From contig NZ_JADBEM010000001.1 in assembly GCF_014873875.1 (NCBI RefSeq), positions 310,001-374,000 of the forward strand: DNA of 64,000 nt, written 5' to 3'. The DNA comes from Actinopolymorpha pittospori (lineage in GTDB: Bacteria > Actinomycetota > Actinomycetes > Propionibacteriales > Actinopolymorphaceae). Numbering within the stretch: the stretch's first letter is position 1; the number at the start of each line of letters is the position of its first letter. Below the pieces are notes generated by a model. The model searched no databases, was not told where the DNA came from, and saw only the letters and a program-made list of their open reading frames with translations. The position numbers were made by a program, and so were the translations under genes. Shown here piece after piece: positions 28,847 to 38,176 of the stretch.

Positions 28847-29731
28847 ATGGATGGACTCATGGCTAATCAGAAACTCACATCGGCAATCCGCAGCGTGGAT
28901 ACGGCGTCCGGCCGCATCGGCTACGCCGAAGAGGGCTCTGGCCCTGTCGCACTCTTCGTCCCTGGGGCGGTGCTCAATAAGCACGTGTGGCGTCATCAAC
29001 TTGCGGGGCTTTCTGACATCCGCCGCTGCATCGCGGTGGACTTGCTTGCGCACGGCGACACCGAGATCGAACCTAGCCAAGACGTATCAGTCACTGCCAA
29101 CGCCCACATGATCAGGGAATTCCTCGACGCTCTCGGGATCGATCAGGTCGACCTGGTTGGCAATGACAGCGGTGGCGGCATCTCGCAAATCTTCGCGGCG
29201 CTCTACCCAGAGCGGGTACGGACCTTGACCCTCACCAACTGCGAAACTCACGACAACTGGCCCCCCGAGACGTTCCAACCCTTCCTCGATATGGCCGCCA
29301 GTGGTCACCTTAGTGATACTTTGCACGCTATGTTGGCCAACAAGGAGAACTTTCGTTCCCCCGATGCACTCGGTGTCGCCTACGAACGACCCGAGGACGT
29401 CTCAGACACCGACATTGAGACCTATCTTCGGCCGCACTTGCGTAGCGAACAGCGCACCCATGACTTGGAGCGTTTTTTGGCGGCGTTCGACAACAGCCAC
29501 ACACTTGCGATCGAGTCTCAGCTGCGTCAATTGCAGGCCCCGACCTTGATTGTCTGGGCAACAGACGACGTCTACTTCCCAGTAAGATGGGCTTACTGGC
29601 TGGCGGAGACCATACCTGGGGCAATGCCCCCAATCGAGCTAGCCGGCGCGCGACTCTACTTCCCCGAAGAACGAGCCGACGAATTCAACGAACTCTTGCG
29701 CAGAAACTGGCTAGACGATTTTTCGTCGTGA
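28847..29731 (+). CDS. Alpha/beta-hydrolase with Asp at the nucleophile elbow
   Basis: 294 residues from ATG 28847 (or 28859). The elbow motif VDLVGNDSGGGISQIFAALY places Asp where most hydrolases have Ser, as in haloalkane dehalogenase-like and epoxide hydrolase-like enzymes. VALFVPGAVLNKHVWRHQL is the oxyanion region and LIVWATDDVYFPVRWAYWLA the acid-residue strand. At the expected catalytic His the sequence is ELAGARLYFPEERADEF with no His, so a catalytic triad is not obvious. It carries more A/T-rich codons than its neighbours and sits among gene relics, which suggests acquisition by transfer. Confidence 0.82.
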   Translation: MDGLMANQKLTSAIRSVDTASGRIGYAEEGSGPVALFVPGAVLNKHVWRHQLAGLSDIRRCIAVDLLAHGDTEIEPSQDVSVTANAHMIREFLDALGIDQVDLVGNDSGGGISQIFAALYPERVRTLTLTNCETHDNWPPETFQPFLDMAASGHLSDTLHAMLANKENFRSPDALGVAYERPEDVSDTDIETYLRPHLRSEQRTHDLERFLAAFDNSHTLAIESQLRQLQAPTLIVWATDDVYFPVRWAYWLAETIPGAMPPIELAGARLYFPEERADEFNELLRRNWLDDFSS

Positions 29732-29734
29732 ACG

Positions 29735-29892
29735 CGGTCCTCGATGCAGTCCGCTCCAGCGGCCATTCCAGCGACTATCGAGGTCACCCTGCCCGCAGGA
29801 TTGGCCGCTGTCGATGCTACCGGCGCGGCCGTGATCGCGATCTTGCTCGAGATCAGCTCCGACAGGCCCACCCACTCGGCCGCCCCCGTCAC
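29735..29892 (-). pseudogene. IS1380-family transposase fragment
   Basis: WVGLSELISSKIAITAAPVA, then RVTSIVAGMAAGADCIED, matches the N-terminal region of the IS1380 transposase at 11932 (VGLQDL..., VTCLVAGMAAGADSIAD). Only about 50 codons remain. Confidence 0.8.
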
Positions 29893-29944
29893 AGGGAGCC
29901 TCGCCCCCTCAGGGGAGTCCGGCTCGTTCTCGGTCCCGCCGAAG

Positions 29945-30290
29945 GCGACATTCGCCTTCCAGCACCACCCACGCTATGAGAAGCCCACAGTGATCCGGCT
30001 GTTCGACAACGGCAACAAGATTTTCGCCCGACCCGGGTCGTCTGGTTGCGCGTCAACCCGGCCGCCCGGACCGCCTCGCTCGTGTGCAGCATGAGCATCC
30101 CCGGCATCCAAGCCAACGCCATGGGCAGCGCACAACGCCTGCCCAACCGCAACGTTCTCGTGTGTTGGGGTTCGGCTGCCCGGCTGACGGAGTTCTCCCC
30201 CACCGGCGAGGTCCTTTTCGACGCCACCCTGCCGCACCCGTCCTACCGCGGCTTCAAATACCCGGCGCCGCTGAACCCAGGCAACCGCCG
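29945..30290 (+). pseudogene. Arylsulfotransferase-type beta-propeller protein, C-terminal relic
   Basis: FAFQHHPRYEKPTVIRLFDN and GNKIFARP in one frame, then RVNPAARTASLVCSMSIPGI, MGSAQRLPNRNVLVCWGSAA and LTEFSPTGEVLFDATLPHPS with YRGFKYPAP in the next, match the blades of ASST-family proteins (QHD...LFDNG, GSAQRLPNGN). The N-terminal half is absent and a shift near 30030 breaks the frame. Confidence 0.75.
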
Positions 30291-30687
30291 CTGTCGCCCT
30301 CGCTTGGCCGCCACGGTCTGGGCGGGCAAGCGAGGGCCCAGATCGCGGAGCTGTCCGCGACGGTCAGCGCCGCCGCACGGATCTGGTCATCAACGACCCG
30401 ATCGCCTCCCGCCACGGCTCACCGCGCTCATCGAGGAAGTACACAAACGGCTGGAGGCCCTCGCTGCACGGGACGGCCGGACGCCACCGGGCGGCGATCG
30501 TCGCTGCCCGTCACGCCCACGACGCCGCGCACTGACGGCGAATCACCCAAAGCATCTTCGACGCGGGAGTTCGCGTTTCGGGGATTCCGGTCTGGTCGGG
30601 GGAGCGTTGCCTTTCCGTGCGCGATCGGGTGAATCTCGGCGCGGACCCGAGGAGTTTGGCAGGTTTCTCCGGGATCTTTGGGGCAGC
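30291..30687. other. Non-coding region upstream of the S1C protease gene
   Basis: About 400 bases with no supported gene. A frame with KRLEALAARDGR and AAIVAARHAHDAAH could be transposase debris but is not assignable. The promoter of the protease gene should be at its right end. Confidence 0.35.
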
Positions 30688-30704
30688 TCTCAGAGTGGTC
30701 TCAG
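30688..30704 (+). promoter_or_regulatory. Direct repeat TCTCAG with 11-base spacing upstream of S1C protease
   Basis: TCTCAG at 30688-30693 and again at 30699-30704, one helical turn apart and 24 bases before the protease ATG. Tandem 11-base-spaced half-sites are the usual target of OmpR/PhoB-class response regulators such as MprA, which controls pepD in mycobacteria. The assignment is inference. Confidence 0.45.
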
Positions 30705-30727
30705 CTGACGGGGAGAACCTTGGGGCC

Positions 30728-32323
30728 ATGACCGAGACCACACCTTCGGGACAGCCGGACCGCACTGACGGATCGGCGCCCTCCGCGCATCAGCCGGCTG
30801 AGCCCCGGTCCGTGGGCCAGCCGATCCCGTCCAGTAACTCGGGCGGTTCTGGTAGCTCGGGCGGTTCTGGCGGATCCCCCGTCGGCGCGGGTTCCAGCGC
30901 TGAGGCGGAGTCCGACGGTGCTTGGGAGCACACCCGGCCGCTCCCCGACTTCGTCCCGCCGTACGCGTACGGCCAGCAGCGGCCGCCTGGACAGCCGCCG
31001 TTGCCGCCGTACGGTCAGCGGCCCGGCGGTGGTTGGTCCGGTGGTGACCGGCCGGGGGGAGACGGGCCGGGGAGCGGGTCCGGCTCGGGGCGGCCCCGTC
31101 GGCGCGGCGCGGCGGCCGTCGTCGCGCTCGCGCTCGCGGCTGGCCTGGTCGGCGGAGGGGCCGGGACCGCCGCCACGTACTTCCTCACCCGTGGTGAGGG
31201 TGGTTTCAACTCCACGGCACTTGACCAGCCGGTGGCGAGGTTCGAGGGCGCGTCGAACGCTCCGGCGGGCAGCGTGCAGCAGGTGGCGAACAAGCTGCTG
31301 CCGAGCGTCGTGTCGATCACGATCGCGACGTCGCAGGGTTCGGGTAACGGCAGCGGGATCGTGCTCAGCAAGGACGGCCTGATCCTCACCAACAACCACG
31401 TCGCCGCGGCGGGCCAGGGGGGAAGCCTGAGCGTGACGTTCAACGACGGGAAGACGGTGAAGGCGTCGGTGGTGGGGACGGACCCGGTCACCGACCTGGC
31501 GGTGCTCAGAGCCAGCCGAACCTCCGGGCTGACCCCCGCGGTGCTCGGTAGCTCCGGGGATCTGAGCGTGGGCCAGAACGTCGTCGCGATCGGGTCGCCG
31601 CTCGGGCTCTCCGGCACGGTGACCTCGGGCATCGTGAGCGCGCTCGACCGACCGGTTCCCAGTAGCGACTCGAGTGAGGACCAGAACACCGTCATCGACG
31701 CGATCCAGACCGACGCGGCCATCAACCCCGGCAACTCCGGCGGCGCCCTGGTCAACATGGCCGGTCAGGTCGTGGGGATCAACAGCTCGGCGATCCTGAG
31801 CGGCTCCGGTGAGCAGGAGGGCGGCTCCATCGGCCTCGGGTTCGCGATCCCGATCGACGAGGCCAGGCCGATCGCCAAGCAGTTGATCGACGAGGGACGC
31901 GCCGAGCACGCCCAACTGGGTGTGACGGCCGGGGCGTCCGCCAGCAGCAACGGAGTGACCAACGGCGCGCAGGTGCAGAACGTCACCGCGAACGGCGCGG
32001 CCGACAAGGCCGGCCTGCGGGAGGGCGACGTGATCACCAAGGTGGACGACCGCAACATCACCGACGCGGACGCCCTGGTCGCCGCGGTCCGGTCGTACCG
32101 GCCTGGTGTCAAGGTGAAATTGACGTACGTGCGGGACGGTCGGACCCTCACCACGCAGGCGACCCTCGGGACCGACGGTGGCAAGGCCCAGCAGCCTGTG
32201 CAGCCCGAGCAGGGAGGCCAGGACCAGTCGCCGGGACAGGAGCAGTCGCCGGGGCAGGGGGAGCAGGTCCCGGGACAGGACGGTGGGAACCAGGACGAGC
32301 TTCCCTTCCCCGGGAATCGCTGA
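30728..32323 (+). CDS. Membrane-anchored S1C serine protease with PDZ domain (HtrA/PepD type)
   Basis: 531 residues from ATG 30728, just after GGGGCC and GGGAG. A Gly/Pro/Ser-rich cytoplasmic head (residues 1-125) precedes a membrane helix (AAAVVALALAAGLVGGGAGT, 127-150). The extracytoplasmic trypsin-like domain has the triad His224 (LTNNHVAA), Asp256 (PVTDLAVL) and Ser337 (PGNSGGAL). A PDZ domain follows (ADKAGLREGDVITKVDDRNI), then a Gln/Gly/Pro-rich tail. It degrades or refolds damaged envelope proteins and matches mycobacterial PepD in layout. A strong terminator follows; it is a single-gene unit. Confidence 0.95.
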   Translation: MTETTPSGQPDRTDGSAPSAHQPAEPRSVGQPIPSSNSGGSGSSGGSGGSPVGAGSSAEAESDGAWEHTRPLPDFVPPYAYGQQRPPGQPPLPPYGQRPGGGWSGGDRPGGDGPGSGSGSGRPRRRGAAAVVALALAAGLVGGGAGTAATYFLTRGEGGFNSTALDQPVARFEGASNAPAGSVQQVANKLLPSVVSITIATSQGSGNGSGIVLSKDGLILTNNHVAAAGQGGSLSVTFNDGKTVKASVVGTDPVTDLAVLRASRTSGLTPAVLGSSGDLSVGQNVVAIGSPLGLSGTVTSGIVSALDRPVPSSDSSEDQNTVIDAIQTDAAINPGNSGGALVNMAGQVVGINSSAILSGSGEQEGGSIGLGFAIPIDEARPIAKQLIDEGRAEHAQLGVTAGASASSNGVTNGAQVQNVTANGAADKAGLREGDVITKVDDRNITDADALVAAVRSYRPGVKVKLTYVRDGRTLTTQATLGTDGGKAQQPVQPEQGGQDQSPGQEQSPGQGEQVPGQDGGNQDELPFPGNR

Positions 32324-32344
32324 CCAGTCGACTGACACGGCCAA

Positions 32345-32380
32345 GGGCGGCGTTCCGCGGGGAGGGAACGCCGCCCTTTT
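32345..32380 (+). terminator. Intrinsic terminator after the S1C protease gene
   Basis: GGGCGGCGTTCC (32345-32356) pairs perfectly with GGAACGCCGCCC (32365-32376) around an 8-base loop and is followed by TTTT, 22 bases after the stop codon. Confidence 0.92.
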
Positions 32381-32549
32381 GTCTGCGCGGAGGTAGGCGG
32401 CCAGACTTCGGTCGCCGGCGCGATGGCGTGCGTTGCGGGGGCGATGCGGATCTGCGGTGCTGACCTTCCGCGTCCGAGAACCGTCTGTGTGCCAACCGCC
32501 CGGGTGTTCCTTCGCGTCCGCGGTCCGCCGTGTGTCGTCGGCCGTGCGC

Positions 32550-33170
32550 CTACCGCTCCCGGACTGCGTAGGTCAGATGCGTCACCCTCGGGGAGTGTTC
32601 CGTGCGGACCGGCTCCAGGGCCACGCGGCCCGCGTCCACGCCCTCGAACAAGCGGATCCCGGAGCCGAACAGCACGGGCGACAGCGCGATCGTGAACTCG
32701 TCGACCAGGCCAGCGTTCACATACTCCAGTATCGTCGCGCCGCCGCCCGCGAGGCGGACGTCTCGGTCGCCGGCGGCCGCGCGGGCCTGGTCGAGTGCGG
32801 TCTCGATGCCGTCGTTGACGAAGTGGAAGGTTGTCCCGCCCGGCCGCTCCCAGGGGTCACGCTTCTCGTGCGTCACGACGAAAACCGGCGTGTGGAACGG
32901 TGCCTCCTCCGGCCACATCTGCTCGCCGGCGTCGAACATGCGCTTACCCATGACGCTCACGCCGGTGCGCTCGAACGTCTCCCGCACGATGTCGTTGTCG
33001 CGGCCCTCCTCGCCGCCCCCGCCGAGCTTGAGGTTCTCCCGGAAGAACCGCGTCGGGAAGACCCACCGCTGCAGCTCCATCCACTGCCGCCCCATCAGCT
33101 CCGTCGAGGACTCGGGCGCGATGAACCCGTCCAACGACATCGACACGCTGAAGAACACCTTGCCGGCCAT
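32550..33170 (-). CDS. Dihydrofolate reductase/RibD C-terminal family protein
   Basis: 206 residues. The RibD-C/DHFR-like fold is recognised from KVFFSVSMSLDGFIAPE, GVSVMGKRMFDAGEQMWPEE, FVVTHEKRDPWERPGGTTFH and RLAGGGATILEYVNAGLVDE, where GGGAT binds the NADPH phosphates. Actinobacteria carry many such reductases of unknown substrate. Its ATG overlaps the stop of the SRPBCC gene by one base (TGATG), so it is the third gene of an ArsR-SRPBCC-reductase operon. Confidence 0.9.
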   Translation of the reverse strand: MAGKVFFSVSMSLDGFIAPESSTELMGRQWMELQRWVFPTRFFRENLKLGGGGEEGRDNDIVRETFERTGVSVMGKRMFDAGEQMWPEEAPFHTPVFVVTHEKRDPWERPGGTTFHFVNDGIETALDQARAAAGDRDVRLAGGGATILEYVNAGLVDEFTIALSPVLFGSGIRLFEGVDAGRVALEPVRTEHSPRVTHLTYAVRER

Positions 33171-33676
33171 CAGCCCTCCGCTCCCTTCTGGACGATCTCG
33201 GTGACGTAGGCAGCCAGGTTGCTCAGGGTCTGCTGGCCGCCCTCGATCGCGTGGTACTTCTCGGCGGCCTCATCGCGTAGTTCCTTGGTGGCGAACACCG
33301 TGCGCATCTGGATCCGGGTCGCCACACCGTCGGGCTCGAAGGTCAGGACCGACTCGAAGGCGTTCGGGTCGCCGCGAGACTCACCGTGCAGCATCGCGAT
33401 CCGCTCGGGCGGGGCGATGTCGGTCCAGGTGATCCACTCGTCATAGTCCGTCCCGTCCGGTCCGTGCATCACGAAGTCCCACTCTCCGCCGACGCGGAAC
33501 TCGAAGGACTGCGTGGTCGTGGTGAACCCCTTCGGTCCCCACCACCGCGACAGGTGCCGCACCTCGGTGAACGCCACGAACACCATCTCCCGTGGGGCGT
33601 TGATGACCCGAGAGATGACAATCTCCCGGTCTGCCGTCGCGGACTGCTCCGGCGTTCCTCGTCCCGTCGTGCTCAT
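33170..33676 (-). CDS. SRPBCC/AHSA1-domain protein
   Basis: 168 residues. The helix-grip fold of the AHSA1 (Aha1 C-terminal, CalC-like) family is shown by VISRVINAPREMVFVAFTEV, LSRWWGPKGFTT, FEFRVGGEWDFVMHGPDGTD and RIQMRTVFATKELRDEAAEK. Such proteins bind hydrophobic ligands in a cavity; many are encoded right after an ArsR regulator, as here (4 bases separate the genes). The ligand is unknown. Confidence 0.93.
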   Translation of the reverse strand: MSTTGRGTPEQSATADREIVISRVINAPREMVFVAFTEVRHLSRWWGPKGFTTTTQSFEFRVGGEWDFVMHGPDGTDYDEWITWTDIAPPERIAMLHGESRGDPNAFESVLTFEPDGVATRIQMRTVFATKELRDEAAEKYHAIEGGQQTLSNLAAYVTEIVQKGAEG

Positions 33677-33680
33677 TCAG

Positions 33681-34022
33681 CTACTCCTCTTGCCTTGCCT
33701 GCTTCAGGTCCTGCACATACGCGTCCAGCCGGTCGAAGCTCTCGTTCCAGAACTGCTCGAACCCGCCGGTCCACTCATGAACCGGCCGCAGCCCCCGGGC
33801 ATCAAGGCCGTACAGGCGCTGCTTGCCCGCCTTGCGGTCCCGCACCAGCCCGACCTCCCGGAGCACCCGCAGGTGTTTGGACGCGCGCGGCTGGTCCATC
33901 CCCAGCTCCCGCGCCAGCTCGGTCACCGGCCGCTCACCCGCCCGCAGCAGTACCAGGATCTCCCGGCGCTGTGGCTCGGCGATCGCGTTGAAGACGTCCG
34001 ACGTCGTTGCTGCTCGCGCCAT
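33681..34022 (-). CDS. ArsR/SmtB-family transcriptional regulator
   Basis: 113 residues from ATG 34022 (MARAATTSDVFNAIAEPQRR); the 9-residue upstream extension is less likely. The winged helix is clear: ERPVTELARELGMDQPRASK with HLRVLREVGLVRDRKAGKQR. No Cys-rich metal site is seen, so it belongs to the metal-independent group that pairs with AHSA1 proteins. It is first in the operon with the SRPBCC and reductase genes and probably represses it. Confidence 0.93.
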   Translation of the reverse strand: MARAATTSDVFNAIAEPQRREILVLLRAGERPVTELARELGMDQPRASKHLRVLREVGLVRDRKAGKQRLYGLDARGLRPVHEWTGGFEQFWNESFDRLDAYVQDLKQARQEE

Positions 34023-34369
34023 GACGCCATCATATGCCCATATCGGCACGCGTCAAGCGAAGACGAACCTGATGGGTCTTGTCAGATGACGATCATGACC
34101 AGATGGGCCTCCGCATCTCGCGCGGTGCCAGCCGAGCGTCGCGTGTCAACAGAAGGCCGAAGGGGTTGGGAACGCAGCCACCCCAGAGCCGACGCCAGTC
34201 TCCGGCGGTGCCGCGCACGACAACAGGTCGCGCGATGGTCTGGGATCCGCGACGCCAGCCCGCTCATCGACGGGCAGGCGCGTACCCGACGACCCGGGAA
34301 CCCTTGACCTCCACATCGATCGCCTTCACCACGAGGTTTTCAGGGCCGGCCCCGCGCCCAGCGTCGGCA

Positions 34370-34645
34370 GCGTCGGCAGCGTCGGGGACACCTACGGCAA
34401 CGCCCTGGCCGAGGCTCAGACGGACCTCTACGAGACCGAACCCATCGGCCCACAAGGCCTCTGGCGCGACCTGGACCACGTCGAGATCACCACCGCCGGA
34501 GTGGATCCACTGGTTCGACACCGACCGCCCGCACGAGTCCCTCGACAACCTGACACCTGCCAGGTCGAAGACCCACTACGCTCACCGAAACGACCCGACC
34601 AAGACCGCCGTCTGGCACACAAAACCGAGCAGCGAGGCAGGACTG
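34370..34645 (+). pseudogene. IS3-family transposase OrfB C-terminal relic
   Basis: SVGDTYGNALAEAQTDLYET, IGPQGLWRDLDHVEITTAG and, one frame over, WIHWFDTDRPHESLDNLTPA with HYAHRNDP correspond to the end of the rve-type integrase domain of IS3 transposases (DN, E and the RxHxxL ending). The upstream catalytic part is missing. Confidence 0.8.
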
Positions 34646-34698
34646 GGCAGCAACCCGTCGATAAGCGCCCACTGCTCATCCGTCGTATCGAGGGACAA
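34642..34698 (-). pseudogene. IS5-type transposase fragment
   Basis: Only LSLDTTDEQWALIDGLLPS remains, the opening of an IS5-family transposase like the relic at 330-630. It abuts the IS3 relic. Confidence 0.5.
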
Positions 34699-35833
34699 CG
34701 CCGTCGAGGGCAACTTCGCGGCTGCTGGTGGAACGACGCCAGACTGCAACATCCAGCCCCTGAGGCGACACCGACAACGACAGCGCGGCAAGATAGCGCC
34801 CGACTCCTGGTGGAACGGCGACGAAGCCGACGTCGACCAGGCGTACCGAGAGCGCGCAGTCGCTATCGACGGAGCGGGCGCGCTGCGTGTCCGAGCCCAA
34901 TAAACAACACGAGTGCCAGTGCGAGCGGGAAGACGCCGGTGAACACGAATTGCTGAGCGCGCTATTGCGTGGGGTGCATCATCTGCTCCCCGGAAGCTAG
35001 ATGGTGAGGCTAGCTCAGGCGTGCGCCGGTGTGCGAGCGAACCGCTGGACCAGCCGCACTATGAGCGCCTCGATCAAGAGAGCCGCCACATTGGCGAGCA
35101 CAGTTCCGAGGATCTTTTCCATGACACGAAACTACGGAGCGGGCGCAAAGTCGCGGGGACCCTGACGGAAACACGGGGTGACCATCTCTTGGCCGGTAGG
35201 TGAATGGAGGTGCCGATCCCCGTCGCGTCCGTGCGGGCGGGTCACCGCCGAAGACCGGCTACCACGCCCGGAGGGGCAGCCCCGACCGGCGCTCCCCAGC
35301 ACGTGGCCCACGCCATCCAAGCTTTGCAATCGGACCGTGTCTACATAATAGGCCATTTTCGGCCGCAAAGGAGACGACGAGCTCGTCGGCGCTGCCAACT
35401 ACGTGTCGTAGCTCGCAACCGGCGGTGGCTGACCATCGGATGATCGGCTTGCAACTCAACCGCGGTCATGTGGGCACCTTCGGGCAAGCCCAAGGACGTT
35501 TGCCAGGACCCGGACCCCGGCTCGAGCACCTCATGGCCGCGGAGTCTGGCCTGCTTCGTCACACACGCCGCGCCCAAAATGAGCATCCACGCCTTGAGCA
35601 CATCGCCGCACTTACGCAGTGCGACCATCCGAAGGCGAGCGCCTTCTCCTCATTGGACTCGTGGGAAAAGGGTCGCTTGCGACGTGACTGTCGCAGCAGC
35701 CCAGTCACGGGCGGCGGAGTAGGGCTTCATGGTGAAGCCGAGGGTGTCAGGAAGTGGCAGCCGCGCGGACATGCGGGGGTGCACACGAGGTCGCGACCAC
35801 GGCGTCGGAGCACCGCTCGGCCCAACCGGGCGC
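34699..35833. other. 1.1 kb without a supported gene
   Basis: Several open frames of 60-200 codons on both strands lack recognisable domains and start signals. Nothing structured was noted except the hairpin that follows. Confidence 0.4.
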
Positions 35834-35871
35834 GGATCGTGCCTCCCACCGGTTGGTGGGAGGCACGATCC
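35834..35871 (-). terminator. Strong hairpin downstream of the secreted-protein gene
   Basis: GGATCGTGCCTCCCACC (35834-35850) is the exact reverse complement of GGTGGGAGGCACGATCC (35855-35871) around a 4-base loop, 30 bases past the stop of the minus-strand gene at 35902. There is no T-tract, as in many actinobacterial terminators. Confidence 0.8.
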
Positions 35872-35901
35872 AGGTGATCCAGGTGAGGTGCGGGGGCGAT
35901 G

Positions 35902-36459
35902 TCAGCCGAGGACCGCCAGGATCTGGTTGAGCAGCAGGACGAGCTGGTTGAGGATGACGCTCAGCCCGGTGTTCTGGTCAAGCAGGCCGGCAACCGCGCA
36001 CAGGAGGTTGCCGAGCAGGTTGCCCGGCCCCTGCTCGGCGGTGATGTTCAGGTGCACCGTGTCGAGGTGGACCGTGAGGCCAAGAAGGTCGAGGTCGACC
36101 GGGCCGAGCACCAGGTCGAGGATCTCGCAGCTGCCCGTCGACGCGTCCGTGTCGACCGGCATCGTGACGGACCTGTCGACGGCGGTAGTGCTCCCGTCGG
36201 GCCGGGTCAGGGTCCCGTCAGCCGTTCCCACCGCGACGAGGTGACCGTCCCTGGTGGCGAAGCTCGTCGGCGTGAACGTACCGGTGAAGGTGCTGCCGTC
36301 GTCGGCGGTCCCGGTCAGTGCTCTGGTGGTCGCCGCCGCGCCGTTGGAGCGGGCGACGTTGTCCGTGGCGGTCGCGGCCGATGCTGCTCCCGCGCCCACC
36401 AGAATAAAAGTCCCCAGCGTCACGAGTAAGGCGATCGGCCGGGTTAGTCGTCCGGACAT
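35902..36459 (-). CDS. Secreted hypothetical protein
   Basis: 185 residues with a signal peptide (LTRPIALLVTLGTFILVGAG then ASAA, cleavage about residue 29). The mature part begins with a beta-rich region (TADDGSTFTGTFTPTSFATR) and ends with CEILDLVLGPVDLDLLGLTV, then hydrophobic leucine-rich segments (LLGNLLCAVAGLL, VILNQLVLLLNQILAVL). Two Cys could form a disulfide. Such exported proteins of unknown role are widespread in actinobacteria. A perfect hairpin follows the gene. Confidence 0.8.
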   Translation of the reverse strand: MSGRLTRPIALLVTLGTFILVGAGAASAATATDNVARSNGAAATTRALTGTADDGSTFTGTFTPTSFATRDGHLVAVGTADGTLTRPDGSTTAVDRSVTMPVDTDASTGSCEILDLVLGPVDLDLLGLTVHLDTVHLNITAEQGPGNLLGNLLCAVAGLLDQNTGLSVILNQLVLLLNQILAVLG

Positions 36460-36742
36460 GAAAGGACGTCCTTTCTCAGTTCTGATTGGGGACGATCACG
36501 ACCTTGGCGACTTCGGGCACGCGTCGCAAACTACCGCCGAGTACTAATCGGTTCGACACGACCGCGAATCCTGTGAAGCGCTTCACATCACCGTGGCTAC
36601 TGTGCGTGCACTATCGCGGCGCACGCTGGGCAAAGGCCGATCCTCGGTGACTACCGACATGCGTGAATCTCCCGAAGTCGCTAATGTCCCGCGCGGAGGA
36701 GCCGACTTCCGGTGGAGCCTGTGGATCTGGGGAGCACAATCG

Positions 36743-36982
36743 ATGAGTGACACGCCCTTGTACGACCAACTGATCAACGAACGTCTCGGGCGAGGACCCA
36801 GCGAGTTCGACGGCCACGACACATGGGACGAGTCCGAGGAAGCCAAGGCGGCCTATGCGCGTGGAGTCGCGCAGGCGCGGGCGCAAGCCCAGGTGGAGGC
36901 TCGGGCCCAGGCCCGTGAGCATCCTGGTCGGCAGATGCCGGCCGAAGGGGTCAGTCGGCTGGCGGGCCGCAGGACCAGATGA
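36743..36982 (+). CDS. Small charged hypothetical protein
   Basis: 79 residues from ATG 36743, chosen because GGGGAG lies 8 bases upstream and the extension before it is unlikely protein. The sequence (DTPLYDQLINERLGRGPSEF, then EEAKAAYARGVAQARAQAQV) is a soluble, Ala/Gln/Arg-rich helix with no recognised domain. Confidence 0.5.
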   Translation: MSDTPLYDQLINERLGRGPSEFDGHDTWDESEEAKAAYARGVAQARAQAQVEARAQAREHPGRQMPAEGVSRLAGRRTR

Positions 36983-37069
36983 CCTCCGACGAGTGCACCG
37001 GCACTTCCGAGCGACCGCCTTTGCGTGACAGCTCGGGGTCGTGGTGCGCCGTAGGACTGGCAAGGTCGT

Positions 37070-37510
37070 TTATCGGACCCACTCCCTGGCTTCGTCTTGG
37101 TGCTCAGAAACCCACTCGTAGATACGCTCAGTTAGTGCGTCGGCGAGTGAAGCGGGGAGATCGAGGATCGTGGATGGGGGCGGCGCGTCCAGGCTGGGGG
37201 CGCCTGGCTCTTGTGCGGCGTCGAGGACAGCGCGTTCATAGTCGTACCAGTTGTCCTGCCAATGGTGGCCCTTGAACAAGGAGTCGGTGCCACGGCCAGC
37301 GGCCAGGATCTCTTCGGTGAGGAAGTCGCGGATCTGCCAGGCGATGATCTCTCCGCCGTTGCCATCGGGGCGGAGTTCGGTCTCTTGACGAATGACGACG
37401 ATCCGATGGCCGCCAGCCTGAAGGTTGTCGAGGAACTCGTCGTCATGCTTCTCGCGGGCATCGAAGGCGGCGAGGCACGTCCGCACGTAGTCCTTGATCC
37501 ATCCGGTCAT
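37070..37510 (-). CDS. Hypothetical protein, acidic
   Basis: 146 residues with a plausible globular composition: MTGWIKDYVRTCLAAFDARE, GHRIVVIRQETELRPDGNGG, IIAWQIRDFLTEEILAAGRG and LTERIYEWVSEHQDEAREW. No family is recognised. Its codons look normal for the genome, which supports it being real. It could be part of the same accessory patch as the small gene at 36743. Confidence 0.6.
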   Translation of the reverse strand: MTGWIKDYVRTCLAAFDAREKHDDEFLDNLQAGGHRIVVIRQETELRPDGNGGEIIAWQIRDFLTEEILAAGRGTDSLFKGHHWQDNWYDYERAVLDAAQEPGAPSLDAPPPSTILDLPASLADALTERIYEWVSEHQDEAREWVR

Positions 37511-37861
37511 GCGCTTCTCCTGGTGACTTAGCGTGTCCCTTGGGCACGGCCTCGCCGGCGGCGCATTGGCGCGCTGCGATGTCGGTGTCCGACGACTGTA
37601 CGACCTGGATCCCGACCGTGATGACGCGATCGAGCTGATCAGGGTTCAACGCCACGACAGGCCAGTTCAGCCCTGGCTCGTTCAACGCAGCGCGGGTTCC
37701 AGCGGTGTGGGGCATACCAGAGGGCCCGTAGCTGGTCGGCCCTCGCAAGCTGGTCCCGGCGGTGAGCGAGCGCATGTCCGCGAGCGGTGTCGCCTGGACC
37801 GACACGAAGGCCGCGGTCCAGACGACGCTCTGCGAGGGCTAACCCTCTCCCTAGTGTTCAG

Positions 37862-38029
37862 CTACCCACCCCCCTCGACAGCGATCACGTTGCCGTCGAG
37901 AGTGCGGAACTTGACAGATGCGCGGCGGAGGTCGATCGGGGTGTCACCACGCGGCTGCCCCCGCTCCGGACGTGCGACCTCCCACACAGCCGCGTCCGTA
38001 CTCTCGTGCACGGCCAACCACACCGACAT
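37862..38029 (-). pseudogene. AraC-type regulator, N-terminal fragment
   Basis: MSVWLAVHESTDAAVWEVAR with PERGQPRGDTP aligns with MRSTVYQRDNVAAWDVARPE at the start of the AraC-type regulator at 43185. It ends after about 55 codons at 37862. As in the other locus, it lies divergent from a hydrolase gene, so the two loci look like diverged duplicates. Confidence 0.6.
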
Positions 38030-38176
38030 GCAACGCGAGCCCGACTGACCGGAATATTTGTACAAGCCACCAGTGCGCACGGACGGCGACAGTGGGCCCA
38101 TGGCTATTTCCCCGGGCTCGAGAATCCCGCCAATCCGGACGACACCGATCCGCAGACTCCCCACCTGCAGGCTGAC

